Shown: positions 38,356 through 47,350 of the stretch, in pieces
Layout of the letters: each line of letters starts with the position of its first letter
Position numbering within the stretch: the first letter of the stretch is position 1
The notes under the pieces: generated by a model
Told to the model about the DNA's origin: nothing
What the model saw: the letters and a program-made list of their open reading frames with translations, nothing else
Database searches by the model: none
DNA from: Actinomadura rudentiformis
GTDB taxonomy: Bacteria > Actinomycetota > Actinomycetes > Streptosporangiales > Streptosporangiaceae
Assembly: GCF_008923185.1 (NCBI RefSeq)
Contig: NZ_WBMT01000001.1
Location: forward strand, 434,001-498,000
Length of the DNA: 64,000 nucleotides
Direction: 5' to 3'
Program-made: the position numbers and the translations under genes

Positions 38356-39966
38356 TCAAGGGGCGGGGAGGACGGTCAGTTCCGCGTACGAGCCGCCGGC
38401 GCCGACCGTGAGGCCGACCCGGCCGCCCGGCGCGTCGGAGTCGATCTCCGGATGGTCGTCGCTGGAGACGGTGATGCGGAGACGGTGCCCGCTCTTCAGC
38501 CGGTAGTGAGTGGGCCATACGTGGACCCGCAGGTCGCTGGTCAGGCCAGGGACGACCGGGACCGGCCGCCGGTGCCCGTGGCGGTGGCTCGCCTTGAGCC
38601 AGCCTTCGGTCACCCTGGTCGCGGTGCCGTCGGGGGCGACGTCGGACACGACGATCGCGATGTTGCCGTCCCGGGCGGTGAACGACGCCTTGACGGTGGT
38701 CTCGATGTCGCCGGCGAGCACCAGATCGCGCCGCAGGGGGCCGGTCTCGAAGAGGAGCCGCTCATCGGGAGCGGCCGGGGTCTGCTCGGTGTTGACGGTG
38801 AACGTGGCCGCGCCGGGACGCCCGGGTGCCCGGTCGAGACCTCCGTTCCGGGTGAAGGCCAGGCGCAGGGCACGGGCCCCGGGCGGTGGCCAGTCGGGAT
38901 ACTGCCGCCACCCCGCGCCCGCGCCGGGGCCCGGGGTCTCGTACGAGGTGATCTTCGCCTTGGGCAGCGGAGCGGCGGGGTCGTCCCGCAGCCACCGATC
39001 CCACCAGGCGAGATAGGCGCCGGGGCCGATATCGGCGTACTGCTTCGCGGGATAGCCGTGCCGCCATGGGCCCGACACCAGCCAGACGTTGTCCTTGCCG
39101 GCCAGATAGTTCTTGACCATGCCGTCGCGGTAGCGGTCGTACCAGCCGTTGATCTCCAGGGTGGGGGCGGTGAGCCGGTGCTTGCGCGACTTGACGCTGC
39201 GGTCCTGCCAGAAGCGGTCATAGAGCGGGTGCTCGGCGTAGGTGGTCAACGTGTCCGGGGCCACGGACTGCTGCCACGGGCGGATCCGGGGAGAGTAGAT
39301 GCCGCCTCGGTAGATGGTGTTCTCGTACCAGTCATGGAGGCCGTTGACCGGAATGATGGCCTTGAGGTGCGGCGGCTGGTTCACCGCGACCAGCAGGGAC
39401 GAGTGGCCGCCGTAGCTGACGCCCATCTGGCCGACGCTGCCGGTCGACCACGGCTGGGCGGCGAGCCACTCGATGACGTCGTAGTTGTCGCGCTGCTCCT
39501 GCGGGCCGAACGGATCGACGCGGCCGGGTGACTCGCCCGAACCGCGGGTCGCGCACACCAGGCCGTTGTAACCGCGCTGCGCGAAGTACGTCGCCTGCAC
39601 GCCGAACGACTCGGCCTGGTCGGCGTAGGCGGTGTAGTCGAGGATGAGGCCGGGATGGCGTCCCGCCGCGGGCCCCTCAGAGCCTCCTGGACGGTAGAGA
39701 TCACAGGCGATGAAGCTGCCGTCGCGCACGGGAACGCGCACGTCCGAGCGGCTGACGCCGTATTGGGCGGGCCGGTCGTAGGTGAAGAACGGGTCGTTGA
39801 GGACACCGGCGGACGGGGGAGTGGCCGCACCGGCTGGAGCCGGCCCGGCGGTCACCGCCGCGAGCGCGGCCGTCATGGTGGCCGTCATGGTGGCCGCCAG
39901 GACGCCGTGCCTCAGGCGTCGACCCGACCACGTCGTTCGATCGCAGGTCCGGGGGCGCGCTCGCAT
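38356..39966 (-). CDS. Secreted CocE/NonD (S15-type) hydrolase
   Basis: A 536-residue secreted alpha/beta hydrolase. A long signal region (RRLRHGVLAATMTATMTAALA) precedes the S15-like catalytic domain with Ser184 (MGVSYGGHSS), an Asp in INGWYDRYRDG and a His in GPWRHGYPAKQ. The C-terminal jelly-roll domain (TSDLRVHVWPTHYRLKSGHR; ITVSSDDHPEIDSD) is characteristic of CocE/X-Pro dipeptidyl-peptidase proteins. GAGGAGG lies 9 bases before ATG 39966. It would hydrolyse esters or amides outside the cell. It leads the operon with the tannase-like gene. Confidence 0.9.
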   Translation of the reverse strand: MRARPRTCDRTTWSGRRLRHGVLAATMTATMTAALAAVTAGPAPAGAATPPSAGVLNDPFFTYDRPAQYGVSRSDVRVPVRDGSFIACDLYRPGGSEGPAAGRHPGLILDYTAYADQAESFGVQATYFAQRGYNGLVCATRGSGESPGRVDPFGPQEQRDNYDVIEWLAAQPWSTGSVGQMGVSYGGHSSLLVAVNQPPHLKAIIPVNGLHDWYENTIYRGGIYSPRIRPWQQSVAPDTLTTYAEHPLYDRFWQDRSVKSRKHRLTAPTLEINGWYDRYRDGMVKNYLAGKDNVWLVSGPWRHGYPAKQYADIGPGAYLAWWDRWLRDDPAAPLPKAKITSYETPGPGAGAGWRQYPDWPPPGARALRLAFTRNGGLDRAPGRPGAATFTVNTEQTPAAPDERLLFETGPLRRDLVLAGDIETTVKASFTARDGNIAIVVSDVAPDGTATRVTEGWLKASHRHGHRRPVPVVPGLTSDLRVHVWPTHYRLKSGHRLRITVSSDDHPEIDSDAPGGRVGLTVGAGGSYAELTVLPAP

Positions 39967-40093
39967 CGTGTCGGCCTCCTCGCTGATCACGTGTCACCCG
40001 GCGTCCGGGTCCGCACGGACCATAGATTCAGCCGACCGCAGGGGGCCAACATCAATGACAAATGCATTGATGTGTTCGTGTCATAACTGCTGG

Positions 40094-41056
40094 TCACATG
40101 CTTGAATGTCGACCGGGCTCCCAGTCTGCGCCTTCGGGAAGGGGCGGCCTCGTTTCCGGACCGGCCTCCAGCAGCTCCATGAAGTGCCTGACCGCCGGGG
40201 CCTGCGGCCGCAGCGGGTCGAACATGACGCCGATGGGGCGGGTGAGCGCGGGATGCGCCAGCCGGCGCCGGTCCAGGCGAGCGAACTCGATGAGCGGGAG
40301 TACGAGCCCCGGGACGGCCGATACCCCGAGGCCCGCCGCGGCCAGCCCGGCGACGGCCGCGATGTTGCGGGCCTCGGTGATGGGCCCGAGCCGCACCCCC
40401 GCCTCGCGCAGCGCACGATCGGCGAAGACCCGCACGCTGCTGGCCTGGTCGAACGCGATGAACGCCTCGCCGGCCAGCTCCGCCCAGTCGATCGGATCCA
40501 CGTCCGGCCCTTTGTCGGTCCCGGCGAAGCGGTGCCCCTGGGGGAACACGCAGTAGAAGTGGTCGACGGCGATCTGGCGGAAGCCCAGCGTCTCCGGAGG
40601 CCCGGTGAGCACGGTCACCGCCAGATCCACCTGGCCGGTACGGACCCGGTCGAGAACCTGGGCGAGCAGGCCGTCCTCGATGTGGATCCGTACATCCGGA
40701 TGGTCCTGGCGGAACCGGGACACGATCGTCGGCAGGAGCGTGGCGGCCAGGGAGGGCAGGGTCGCGATCCGGACCAGCCCCCGGGTCCCGGCCAGGAAGC
40801 CGCTGAAGTGGTTGATGCCGCGGTCGAACTCCGCCACGACCCGTTCGGCGACGTCCGCGAACTCGCGGCCGGCGGGGGTCAGCAGCACCCGGCGGGTGGT
40901 GCGTTCGAACAGCGTGATGCCGACCCGGCGTTCCACCTCGGCGACCGTGCGGCTGAGCGAGGACTGGGCGAGCCGCATCCGTTCGCCGGCCGCGGTGAAG
41001 CTGCCCTCGCGGGCGACCGACAGCACCACGCGCAGCTGCTGGATGGTCAGATCCAT
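40094..41056 (-). CDS. LysR-family regulator
   Basis: A 320-residue LTTR with an N-terminal winged helix (MDLTIQQLRVVLSVAREGSF; RMRLAQSSLSRTVAEVERRVG) and a periplasmic-binding-like effector domain (VRIATLPSLAATLLPTIVSR onward). GGAGAA before ATG 41056 sets the start. It is divergent from the CitMHS transporter and the AtuA-type genes, with a clear palindrome in the 96-base spacer, so it almost certainly controls that operon. The co-inducer should be the imported acid or a breakdown product. Confidence 0.9.
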   Translation of the reverse strand: MDLTIQQLRVVLSVAREGSFTAAGERMRLAQSSLSRTVAEVERRVGITLFERTTRRVLLTPAGREFADVAERVVAEFDRGINHFSGFLAGTRGLVRIATLPSLAATLLPTIVSRFRQDHPDVRIHIEDGLLAQVLDRVRTGQVDLAVTVLTGPPETLGFRQIAVDHFYCVFPQGHRFAGTDKGPDVDPIDWAELAGEAFIAFDQASSVRVFADRALREAGVRLGPITEARNIAAVAGLAAAGLGVSAVPGLVLPLIEFARLDRRRLAHPALTRPIGVMFDPLRPQAPAVRHFMELLEAGPETRPPLPEGADWEPGRHSSM

Positions 41057-41062
41057 GCGTTC

Positions 41063-41082
41063 TCCACATTGAACTATGTGGA
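41063..41082. promoter_or_regulatory. LysR operator candidate TCCACAT-N6-ATGTGGA
   Basis: A perfect 7-bp inverted repeat with a 6-base spacer starts 7 bases upstream of the LysR start, in the divergent spacer. Its symmetry and position fit a LysR recognition site overlapping the regulator's own ribosome site. Confidence 0.55.
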
Positions 41083-41152
41083 ATTGATGTTGGACACACA
41101 AGAGTGTCTCAGCTCACACTCGCTGGCAACCCCTGACCGAGAAGGAGGGCTC

Positions 41153-42472
41153 ATGGTCGCCACGCTGGGCTTCGTCACCGTCGGGCTGTTTCTGGCCCTG
41201 ACCCTCACGCGGCGGGTCTCGGTCCTGCTGGCGCTCGTCCTGGTGCCGATCGGGACCGCGCTGGCGGGCGGCTTCGCCGGCGACCTCGGCGACATGATCG
41301 CCAAGGGCGTGGTGAAGGTCGCGCCGGTGGCGATCATGATCACCTTCGCGGTGCTGTACTTCAGCCTGATGCTGGAGACCGGGCTGTTCGACCCGGTCAT
41401 CCGGGGCGTCCTGCGCTTTGCCAAGGGCGATCCGATGAAGATCACCGTGGGCACCGCGGTGCTGACGCTGGTGGTCGCCTTGGACGGCGACGGCGCCTCC
41501 ACGTTCCTCATCACCGTGTCCGCGCTGCTGCCGATCTACCAGCGGCTGGGCATGCGCCCGCTGGTCCTCACCGGCGTGGTGTGCATGGGCGCCGGGGTGA
41601 TGAACATGGTGCCCTGGGGCGGCCCCACGGCCCGCGCCATGGCCGCCCTCAAGATGGACAGCTCCGACATCTTCCACCCCGTGCTGCCCGCGATGATCGC
41701 CGGGATCGCCTGGGTGCTGCTGGCCGCCTACGTCATCGGACGCCGCGAACGAGCCCGGCTGGTGGCGGAGGGCGTCGAGCTGCCCGATCCCGAGGCCGGG
41801 GTCCCCGCCTCGGGGCCGGGCACCCCCCGTGCCGACGAGCTCCGGGCGCCCCGCGACCTGCGGTTCTGGATCAACCTGGCGCTGACCGTCGTGCTGATCG
41901 TGGCCCTGGTCATCGAACTCATGCCGCTTGAGGTGCTGTTCGCGGTGGCGTTCGCGGTGGCCCTGGTGATCAACCGGCCGAGCTGGACCCAGCAGCAGGA
42001 GCTCCTGGAACGGCACGGGGCGAACGTGGTGCTCGTCACCACGATGATCTTCGCGGCCGGTGTCTTCACCGGCATCCTCAGCGGTACCAAGATGGTCACC
42101 GAGATGGCCGAGGCGATCGTGTCGATCGTGCCCGACGGCACCGGCGGCGTCCTGCCGGTGGCGACGGCGGTGACGAGCATGCCGCTCAGCCTGGTGTTCA
42201 CGCCGGACGCCTACTACTACGGCGTCATGCCCGTGGTCGCCGAGACCAGCGCCGGGCTGGGCGGGGATCCGGCCGAGATCGCCCGGGCGGCGGTCCTCGG
42301 CCAGATGACCACCGGGTTCCCGCTCAGCCCGCTCACCGCCTCCACGTTCATCCTCGTCGGGATGGCGAAGGTCGACCTCGGGGCGCACCAGCGGTTCATC
42401 TTCGGCTGGGCGTTCGGCACCACGCTGGTCATGACGGTGGTCGCCTTGCTCACCGGCGCCATCTCGATCTGA
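41153..42472 (+). CDS. CitMHS-family citrate/tricarboxylate transporter
   Basis: A 439-residue membrane protein with about 12 hydrophobic segments. It matches CitMHS transporters, which take up metal-citrate complexes with protons: TVGLFLALTLTRRVSVLLAL, the conserved LTLVVALDGDGASTFLITVS and MNMVPWGGPTARAM, and SMPLSLVFTPDAYYYGVMPV near the C-terminus. AAGGAGG (41142-41148) selects ATG 41153; a long open frame reaching upstream across the LysR gene is spurious. It is followed by an AtuA-type pair, suggesting the imported compound is not simply citrate for the TCA cycle. Confidence 0.92.
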   Translation: MVATLGFVTVGLFLALTLTRRVSVLLALVLVPIGTALAGGFAGDLGDMIAKGVVKVAPVAIMITFAVLYFSLMLETGLFDPVIRGVLRFAKGDPMKITVGTAVLTLVVALDGDGASTFLITVSALLPIYQRLGMRPLVLTGVVCMGAGVMNMVPWGGPTARAMAALKMDSSDIFHPVLPAMIAGIAWVLLAAYVIGRRERARLVAEGVELPDPEAGVPASGPGTPRADELRAPRDLRFWINLALTVVLIVALVIELMPLEVLFAVAFAVALVINRPSWTQQQELLERHGANVVLVTTMIFAAGVFTGILSGTKMVTEMAEAIVSIVPDGTGGVLPVATAVTSMPLSLVFTPDAYYYGVMPVVAETSAGLGGDPAEIARAAVLGQMTTGFPLSPLTASTFILVGMAKVDLGAHQRFIFGWAFGTTLVMTVVALLTGAISI

Positions 42473-42494
42473 CCGACGAAACCTCGGGGGTTCC

Positions 42495-43814
42495 ATGTCA
42501 ACGCACAACGGCCGGACGGCCATGAGGATCGGCTGCGGCGCGGGCTTCGCCGGCGACCGCATCCCGCCCGCCGTCGACCTGCTCGAACGCGGCGACCTCG
42601 GCGTCCTGGTCCTGGAATGCCTGGCCGAACGGACCATCGCCCTCGGCCAGCGGCGGCGCCTGCAAGATCCCGGACACGGTTACGACCCGCGCCTGCGGGC
42701 GCGGCTCAGCGCGCTGCTGCCCGCAGCGGCACGCCGGGGTGTGCCGATCCTCAGCAACATGGGCGCGGCCAATCCGCGGGCAGCCGGGGTCGCGGCCAGA
42801 ACGCTCGCCGATGAGCTCGGGCTGAACGACCTGCGGGTGGCCGTGGTCACCGGTGACGACGTCCTCGACCGGATCGACCTCCAGGCCCCGGCCCTGGAGG
42901 ACGGCCGGCCGCTCGCAGAGCACGGCCCGATCATCTCCGCCAACGCCTACCTCGGCGCCGACGCCCTGATCCCCGCCCTCGCGGCCGGAGCCGACGTCGT
43001 CCTCACCGGCCGGGTCGCCGACCCCTCGCTGTTCCTGGCACCGCTCGCGTACGGGCTGGGCTGGGACCTGGAGGACTGGCCGCGCACGGCCGCCGGCACC
43101 CTCGTCGGCCACCTGCTGGAATGCGCCGGCCAGATCACCGGAGGCTACTTCGCCGACCCCGGGCACAAGGACGTCCCCGACCTGGCCGATCTCGGCTTCC
43201 CGTACGCCGACGTCGGTGCCGACGGCACGGCCACCATCGGCAAGCCACCCGGCACCGGCGGGATCGTTTCCCGCGCCACCGTGCGCGAGCAGCTGCTGTA
43301 CGAGGTCACCGACCCCACGGCCTACGTGACCCCCGACGTCGTCCTCGACCTGTCCGGCGTCACCGTCGAGGAGGCCCGCCCGGACACCGTGCTCGTACGC
43401 GGCGCCGTGGGCCGCCCACGACCGGGCACGCTCAAGGTCAGCGTCGGCTACCACGCGGGTCACCGCGCCGAGGCCGAGATCTCCTACGCCGGACCGAACG
43501 CCCGGCGCCGCGCCGAGCTGGCGGGCGAGATCGTGACCGCCCGGCTCGCCCCGACCGGCCTGCGCCTGCGCGCCGACGTGACCGGGACCGAGGAGTGCCG
43601 CCTGCGGGTCGCCGCCCTGACCTCCTCGCCCGAACGCGCCGACGACGTCTGCTTCGAGGTCGAGGCGCTCTACACCAACGGGCCGGCGGGCGGCGGCGGC
43701 GTCCGCACGAACGTCACCGACGTCATCGGCATCGTGTCGACCCTGCTGCCCCGCGACGCCGTCACGCCCCGAACCGAGATCCTGGAGACGGCTCATGCGC
43801 GCGAGACTGCATGA
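42495..43814 (+). CDS. AtuA-family (DUF1446) protein
   Basis: A 439-residue protein of the AtuA/DUF1446 family: RIGCGAGFAGDRIPPAVDLL at the N-terminus, ISANAYLGADALIPALAAGA and VVLTGRVADPSLFLAPLAYG in the middle, and GGYFADPGHKDVPDLADLGF. The family is named for acyclic terpene utilisation, but its reaction has not been firmly assigned; a CoA- or hydroxyacid-related role is often supposed. The gene lies 22 bases after the CitMHS transporter and overlaps the next gene by 20 bases. The context argues for catabolism of an organic acid rather than a terpene. Confidence 0.85.
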   Translation: MSTHNGRTAMRIGCGAGFAGDRIPPAVDLLERGDLGVLVLECLAERTIALGQRRRLQDPGHGYDPRLRARLSALLPAAARRGVPILSNMGAANPRAAGVAARTLADELGLNDLRVAVVTGDDVLDRIDLQAPALEDGRPLAEHGPIISANAYLGADALIPALAAGADVVLTGRVADPSLFLAPLAYGLGWDLEDWPRTAAGTLVGHLLECAGQITGGYFADPGHKDVPDLADLGFPYADVGADGTATIGKPPGTGGIVSRATVREQLLYEVTDPTAYVTPDVVLDLSGVTVEEARPDTVLVRGAVGRPRPGTLKVSVGYHAGHRAEAEISYAGPNARRRAELAGEIVTARLAPTGLRLRADVTGTEECRLRVAALTSSPERADDVCFEVEALYTNGPAGGGGVRTNVTDVIGIVSTLLPRDAVTPRTEILETAHARETA

Positions 43815-44109
43815 CATCGCCCACGCCCGTACCGGTGACAAGGGCGACACCTCGACCCTGTCGGTCTTCCCCTACCGCGACGAGCATTACCCGGACCTGG
43901 TCAGGGAACTCACCTCCGAGGCGGTTCGCCGGCATCTGAGCACCCACATCCGCGGCGAGGTGATCCGCTACGAACTGCCCAACGTGTGCGCACTGCAGTT
44001 CGTCTGCCGCCGCTCGCTCGACGGCGGCGTCACCACCTCCCTGGCCCTCGACACCCACGGCAAGAGCTTGAGCTCCCGCCTCCTCTCCCTGGAGATCGAC
44101 CTCCCCTGA
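43795..44109 (+). CDS. AtuA-associated small protein
   Basis: A 104-residue protein (MRARLHDIAHARTGDKGDTS; LPNVCALQFVCRRSLDGGVT) matching the ferredoxin-fold domain that is fused to the C-terminus of many AtuA proteins. Here it is a separate chain whose gene overlaps the AtuA gene by 20 bases. The two probably form one enzyme. It is the last gene of the CitMHS/AtuA operon. Its stop codon lies in the first copy of an 18-bp tandem repeat. Confidence 0.85.
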   Translation: MRARLHDIAHARTGDKGDTSTLSVFPYRDEHYPDLVRELTSEAVRRHLSTHIRGEVIRYELPNVCALQFVCRRSLDGGVTTSLALDTHGKSLSSRLLSLEIDLP

Positions 44110-44147
44110 CCGATCGATGTCCCCTGACCGATCGATGTCCCCTGACC
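44103..44147 (+). repeat. 18-bp tandem repeat, 2.5 copies
   Basis: CCCCTGACCGATCGATGT repeats at 44103-44120 and 44121-44138, with a half copy (CCCCTGACC) at 44139-44147. The first copy contains the stop codon of the AtuA-partner gene, so the array probably grew by slippage from the gene end. Confidence 0.85.
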
Positions 44148-44244
44148 AGCGCGCCGGGCCCGAGCATGAGGCGGGTCACAGGAACCGCCAGGATGGGGAT
44201 CGCGTCAGTAAGAACGTTTCGTGATTTCTCTGGGAAGGTCTTTC

Positions 44245-45657
44245 ATGGGTGACGCTCCTCTTCCGCCTGAAGCGATCGAGGCTCACGAGCGGGGACTGGC
44301 GGCGGCCCGGCGGAACGACCTCGAAGGCGCCGAGCACTGGTGGCGCATCGCCGCCGAAGCAGGTGTCCCCGATGCCGCCTTCCAGCTCGGCTACCTCGCC
44401 GAGACGCGGGACGACCATGCGGAGGCCGAACGCTGGCACCGGCAGGCAGCTGAGGGTGGTCACGACGGCGGAATGCTGGGCGCGGGGGCGGCCCTGGAAA
44501 AGCAGGGCCGGAAGGAAGAGGCCCTGACGTTCTACCGTCGCGCGTGGGAGGCGGGCGCCGACGACAAGGCGGCGTTCAACCTGGGCCGCGTCTACGACGA
44601 CGACGGCAAGGGTGACCTGGCCGCGGCGGCCGAGTGGTACGGCCGCGCGGCTGAGAAAGGCAATGCCGCCGCCGCGTACAACCTCGGGCACGTGCGCAGC
44701 GACCAGGGTGACAGGGCGGGGCAGGTGGAGGCGTGGCAGCGTGCCGTCGAGCTCAAGCACCCCCAGGGCGCCTTCAGCCTCGCCTCCGTCCATCTGGAGG
44801 ACGGCGACGAGGACAAGGCCGTCGAGCTCTGGCGCCAGGCGGTGGCGGAGTTCGGGCATGCCAAGGCCGGCGAGAACATCGCCGTGTATCACACGCGGAA
44901 GGGAGAGCCGGAAAAGGGCAGGTTCTGGGACGAGGTGACCAGGGGCCTGACCGCCTACAGCCCGCAGTTCGAGACGTTCGGAGCCTGGACGTCGGCCGCG
45001 TCGATCCACCGCCAGGACGTCCTCAACAAAGCCTTGGGCGAGGGCGAGGGCGAGGGCGAGGTTCGGTTCAACCTCGACGACGCGACGCTGACCACGGGTG
45101 GCCGGACGTACACCGGAATCACCAATCTGGGCAGCTTCTCGCACCTCGACAACAGCTGGCTGTGGGCATGGGCCAACCCCGCCCTCGGCCAGGACGTGCC
45201 CGCCCTGGCCCGCCTGCGCGAACTGCGCGAGTACGGCGAGGAGAACGACATCCCGGAGCTGGTGGTCGGCCGCCTGGACCTGTCCGGGTTTCCGCAGCCG
45301 CACCAGGCGGCGACGACGATGGCCATCGCGGCCGCCGCGCTGCTCGGCGGCAACGGCGTCCATTCCTGCCGCATCAACGAGGGGAGGGGGTCGGCGTACT
45401 TCCACCTGGACGACCCGCAGCTTCCTCCCGCCGAGTACGACCATCTCGCCGCCGCGCGCCTGCTGATGACGGCCACGGAGGTCTTCCCCTCGGATCACCG
45501 GCTGGTCGTGCGCGGCTTCCTGGGGCACTACGGCTTCAGTCTGAAGATGTCGGCCGACGTCCTGGGCGGCGAGTCGCCGCAGGGGCACAGCCTGATGGTC
45601 GGCTTCACCGACACCGGTCTCATCAAGGCCATCTCCAGCGGAGCGGGCCGGGAGTAA
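44245..45657 (+). CDS. SEL1-repeat protein with DUF6882-like C-terminus
   Basis: A 470-residue cytoplasmic protein. Residues 1-240 are SEL1/TPR-like helical repeats (ERGLAAARRNDLEGAEHWWR; AFNLGRVYDDDGKGDLAAAA; AAYNLGHVRSDQGDRAGQVE). An Ala/Glu/Gly linker with a GEGEGEGE run separates them from a ~190-residue domain with HLDNSWLWAWANPALGQDVP that resembles DUF6882. SEL1 repeats mediate protein contacts; the partner is unknown. GGAAGG selects ATG 44245. It is monocistronic and convergent with an SDR gene. Confidence 0.8.
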   Translation: MGDAPLPPEAIEAHERGLAAARRNDLEGAEHWWRIAAEAGVPDAAFQLGYLAETRDDHAEAERWHRQAAEGGHDGGMLGAGAALEKQGRKEEALTFYRRAWEAGADDKAAFNLGRVYDDDGKGDLAAAAEWYGRAAEKGNAAAAYNLGHVRSDQGDRAGQVEAWQRAVELKHPQGAFSLASVHLEDGDEDKAVELWRQAVAEFGHAKAGENIAVYHTRKGEPEKGRFWDEVTRGLTAYSPQFETFGAWTSAASIHRQDVLNKALGEGEGEGEVRFNLDDATLTTGGRTYTGITNLGSFSHLDNSWLWAWANPALGQDVPALARLRELREYGEENDIPELVVGRLDLSGFPQPHQAATTMAIAAAALLGGNGVHSCRINEGRGSAYFHLDDPQLPPAEYDHLAAARLLMTATEVFPSDHRLVVRGFLGHYGFSLKMSADVLGGESPQGHSLMVGFTDTGLIKAISSGAGRE

Positions 45658-45673
45658 CCGGCTCGGCGGGAGG

Positions 45674-46648
45674 TCAGCGCTTGGCCGCCATCGCTCGTCC
45701 GGCAGTGATGGCGGCCGCGCCCACCACCGATGCGGTCGCCAGCCGCCGGACGGCGGTGCGGCGCTTGCCCTCCCAGCCACCCGTCACCGAACCCGTGTCG
45801 GCGGGCGCGACGTGGAGGTTGCCGGACATCGCCGGGGCAGGCTCCTCGCGAGACAGATGGGTACGGTCCACCAGCCGGGCCGCGGTCCGTTCGAGCACGT
45901 GCGGGCGTTTGCGGGCCTGCCGCCGCATGACCTGGCCGGAACGGCCGACGATCACCTCGCGCCGGGGGCGGCGCGCCAGCCGGACGATCGTCTTGGCCAC
46001 GTGCTCGGCCGGGTAGACCGGCGGCATCGCCACCACCCGCCGCCCGGTGTAGTTGGCGGCGTGCTGGAACAGCGGGGTGTCGATGGTGGCCGGCATCACC
46101 GTGCACACCTTGATCTTCCGGTCGCCGGTCAGCTGCAGTTCCTGCCGGAGGCTGGCGCTCAGCGCCGAGACGGCGGCCTTGGACATCACGTAGGCGGTCG
46201 CGTACGGCTGCGGTACGAAGGAGGTGATCGACGAGACGTTCACCAGCACCCCGCTCCCTTGATCGCGCATATGCCGCAGGGCCACCCGTGCGCCATGGAC
46301 GTACCCCATGACGTTGACGTCCAGGACGCGGCGGAAGTCGTCCAGCGGCACATCCAGGATGGGGCCGTAGACGCTCACCGCGGCGCCGTTCACCCAGACG
46401 TCGATCCGGCCGAAGCGGTCGACCGCCTGGCGGCCCAGCTCCACGACCGCGTCCGGGTCGGACACGTCCGTCGGGACGGCCATGGCCTGGGCGCCGCGCT
46501 CCTCGCACTCGGCGGCGACCTTCTCCAGCGCGTCCTCGCGCCGGGCCGCCACCACCACGGCCACCCCCTTCCCGGCGAACGCGAGGGCCGTGGCGCGCCC
46601 GATTCCGCTCGAGGCTCCGGTGATGACGACGACTTCCTTGATCTTCAT
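45674..46648 (-). CDS. Short-chain dehydrogenase/reductase with C-terminal extension
   Basis: A 324-residue SDR with TGASSGIG (10-17), a degenerate NNAG (VNGAA, 86-90), Ser139/140, Tyr153 and Lys157 (YVMSK). The core ends near 245. A basic extension (VMRRQARKRPHVLERTAARL) and a hydrophobic Ala-rich end (TASVVGAAAITAGRAMA) may attach it to the membrane, as in longer SDRs acting on lipids. GAGGAAGG precedes the ATG. The substrate is unknown. Confidence 0.88.
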   Translation of the reverse strand: MKIKEVVVITGASSGIGRATALAFAGKGVAVVVAARREDALEKVAAECEERGAQAMAVPTDVSDPDAVVELGRQAVDRFGRIDVWVNGAAVSVYGPILDVPLDDFRRVLDVNVMGYVHGARVALRHMRDQGSGVLVNVSSITSFVPQPYATAYVMSKAAVSALSASLRQELQLTGDRKIKVCTVMPATIDTPLFQHAANYTGRRVVAMPPVYPAEHVAKTIVRLARRPRREVIVGRSGQVMRRQARKRPHVLERTAARLVDRTHLSREEPAPAMSGNLHVAPADTGSVTGGWEGKRRTAVRRLATASVVGAAAITAGRAMAAKR

Positions 46649-46831
46649 GATCCTTCCTCACCTTTCCGGCGCCGGGTGCCTCCGGTTTCTACCCCGGCCG
46701 GACGTGGCAAACAGCTCACGCGCCGACGCGGTGTGAGGGTGTCCGAACTGTGCCACACATGCTTGGCATGGTCATGGAATCCCTGGGTACGGGCGGTTGG
46801 CTCGATGTACATCCTTGAGGGGGATGAGCTC

Positions 46832-47296
46832 ATGAATCGGGTAACAGGCACAAAGCGCACCATCTCGGCAAGGCCGCTCGTCTGCCTGGCCGCCCTTACC
46901 GTGGGAGCGGTCTTTCTGCTGGTGGGCGTCCTCGGGTTCATTCCGGGGATCACCACCGACTACGACACCATGAAGTTCGCCGGCCACGAGTCGGACGCCA
47001 AGCTCATGGGGCTCTTCGACGTGTCGATCCTGCACAACATCGTGCACCTGCTGTTCGGGGTCGCGGGCGTCGTCATGGCGCGCCAGGCGCGCACCGCCCA
47101 GTGGTACCTGCTCGGCGGCGGCGTGATCTACCTGATCCTGTGGCTGTACGGCCTCGTGATCGACAAGGATCATTCGGCGAACTTCGTCCCCGTCAACGCC
47201 GCCGACGACTGGCTGCACTTCGTCCTCGGCGCGGGGATGATCGCGCTGGGGCTGGTCTTGTCCAGGCGCGTCCCCAAGCGGGAACGCGTGGTCTGA
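46832..47296 (+). CDS. DUF4383 membrane protein
   Basis: A 154-residue protein with four TM helices (LVCLAALTVGAVFLLVGVLG; HNIVHLLFGVAGVVMA; YLLGGGVIYLILWLYGLVI; WLHFVLGAGMIALGLVL) and the family motif LFDVSILHNIVHLLFG, followed by NAADDWLHF. DUF4383 proteins are common in actinomycetes and linked to stress conditions, with no defined function. GAGGGGG precedes ATG 46832; a longer in-frame opening running back over the SDR gene is spurious. Confidence 0.88.
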   Translation: MNRVTGTKRTISARPLVCLAALTVGAVFLLVGVLGFIPGITTDYDTMKFAGHESDAKLMGLFDVSILHNIVHLLFGVAGVVMARQARTAQWYLLGGGVIYLILWLYGLVIDKDHSANFVPVNAADDWLHFVLGAGMIALGLVLSRRVPKRERVV

Positions 47297-47350
47297 CGCT
47301 CCGGACAGGGGCCTCGGTCGTCTCGTCGGGTTCCAAGCGGCCGCAGGCCC

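Noticed and set aside
40106..41152. In-frame N-terminal extension of the CitMHS transporter across the LysR gene
   Set aside because: It is antisense to a well-supported LysR gene, hydrophilic and without homology, while AAGGAGG marks ATG 41153.
45812..46831. In-frame extension of the DUF4383 gene over the SDR
   Set aside because: It is antisense to the SDR gene and lacks any family sequence; the membrane protein starts naturally at 46832.
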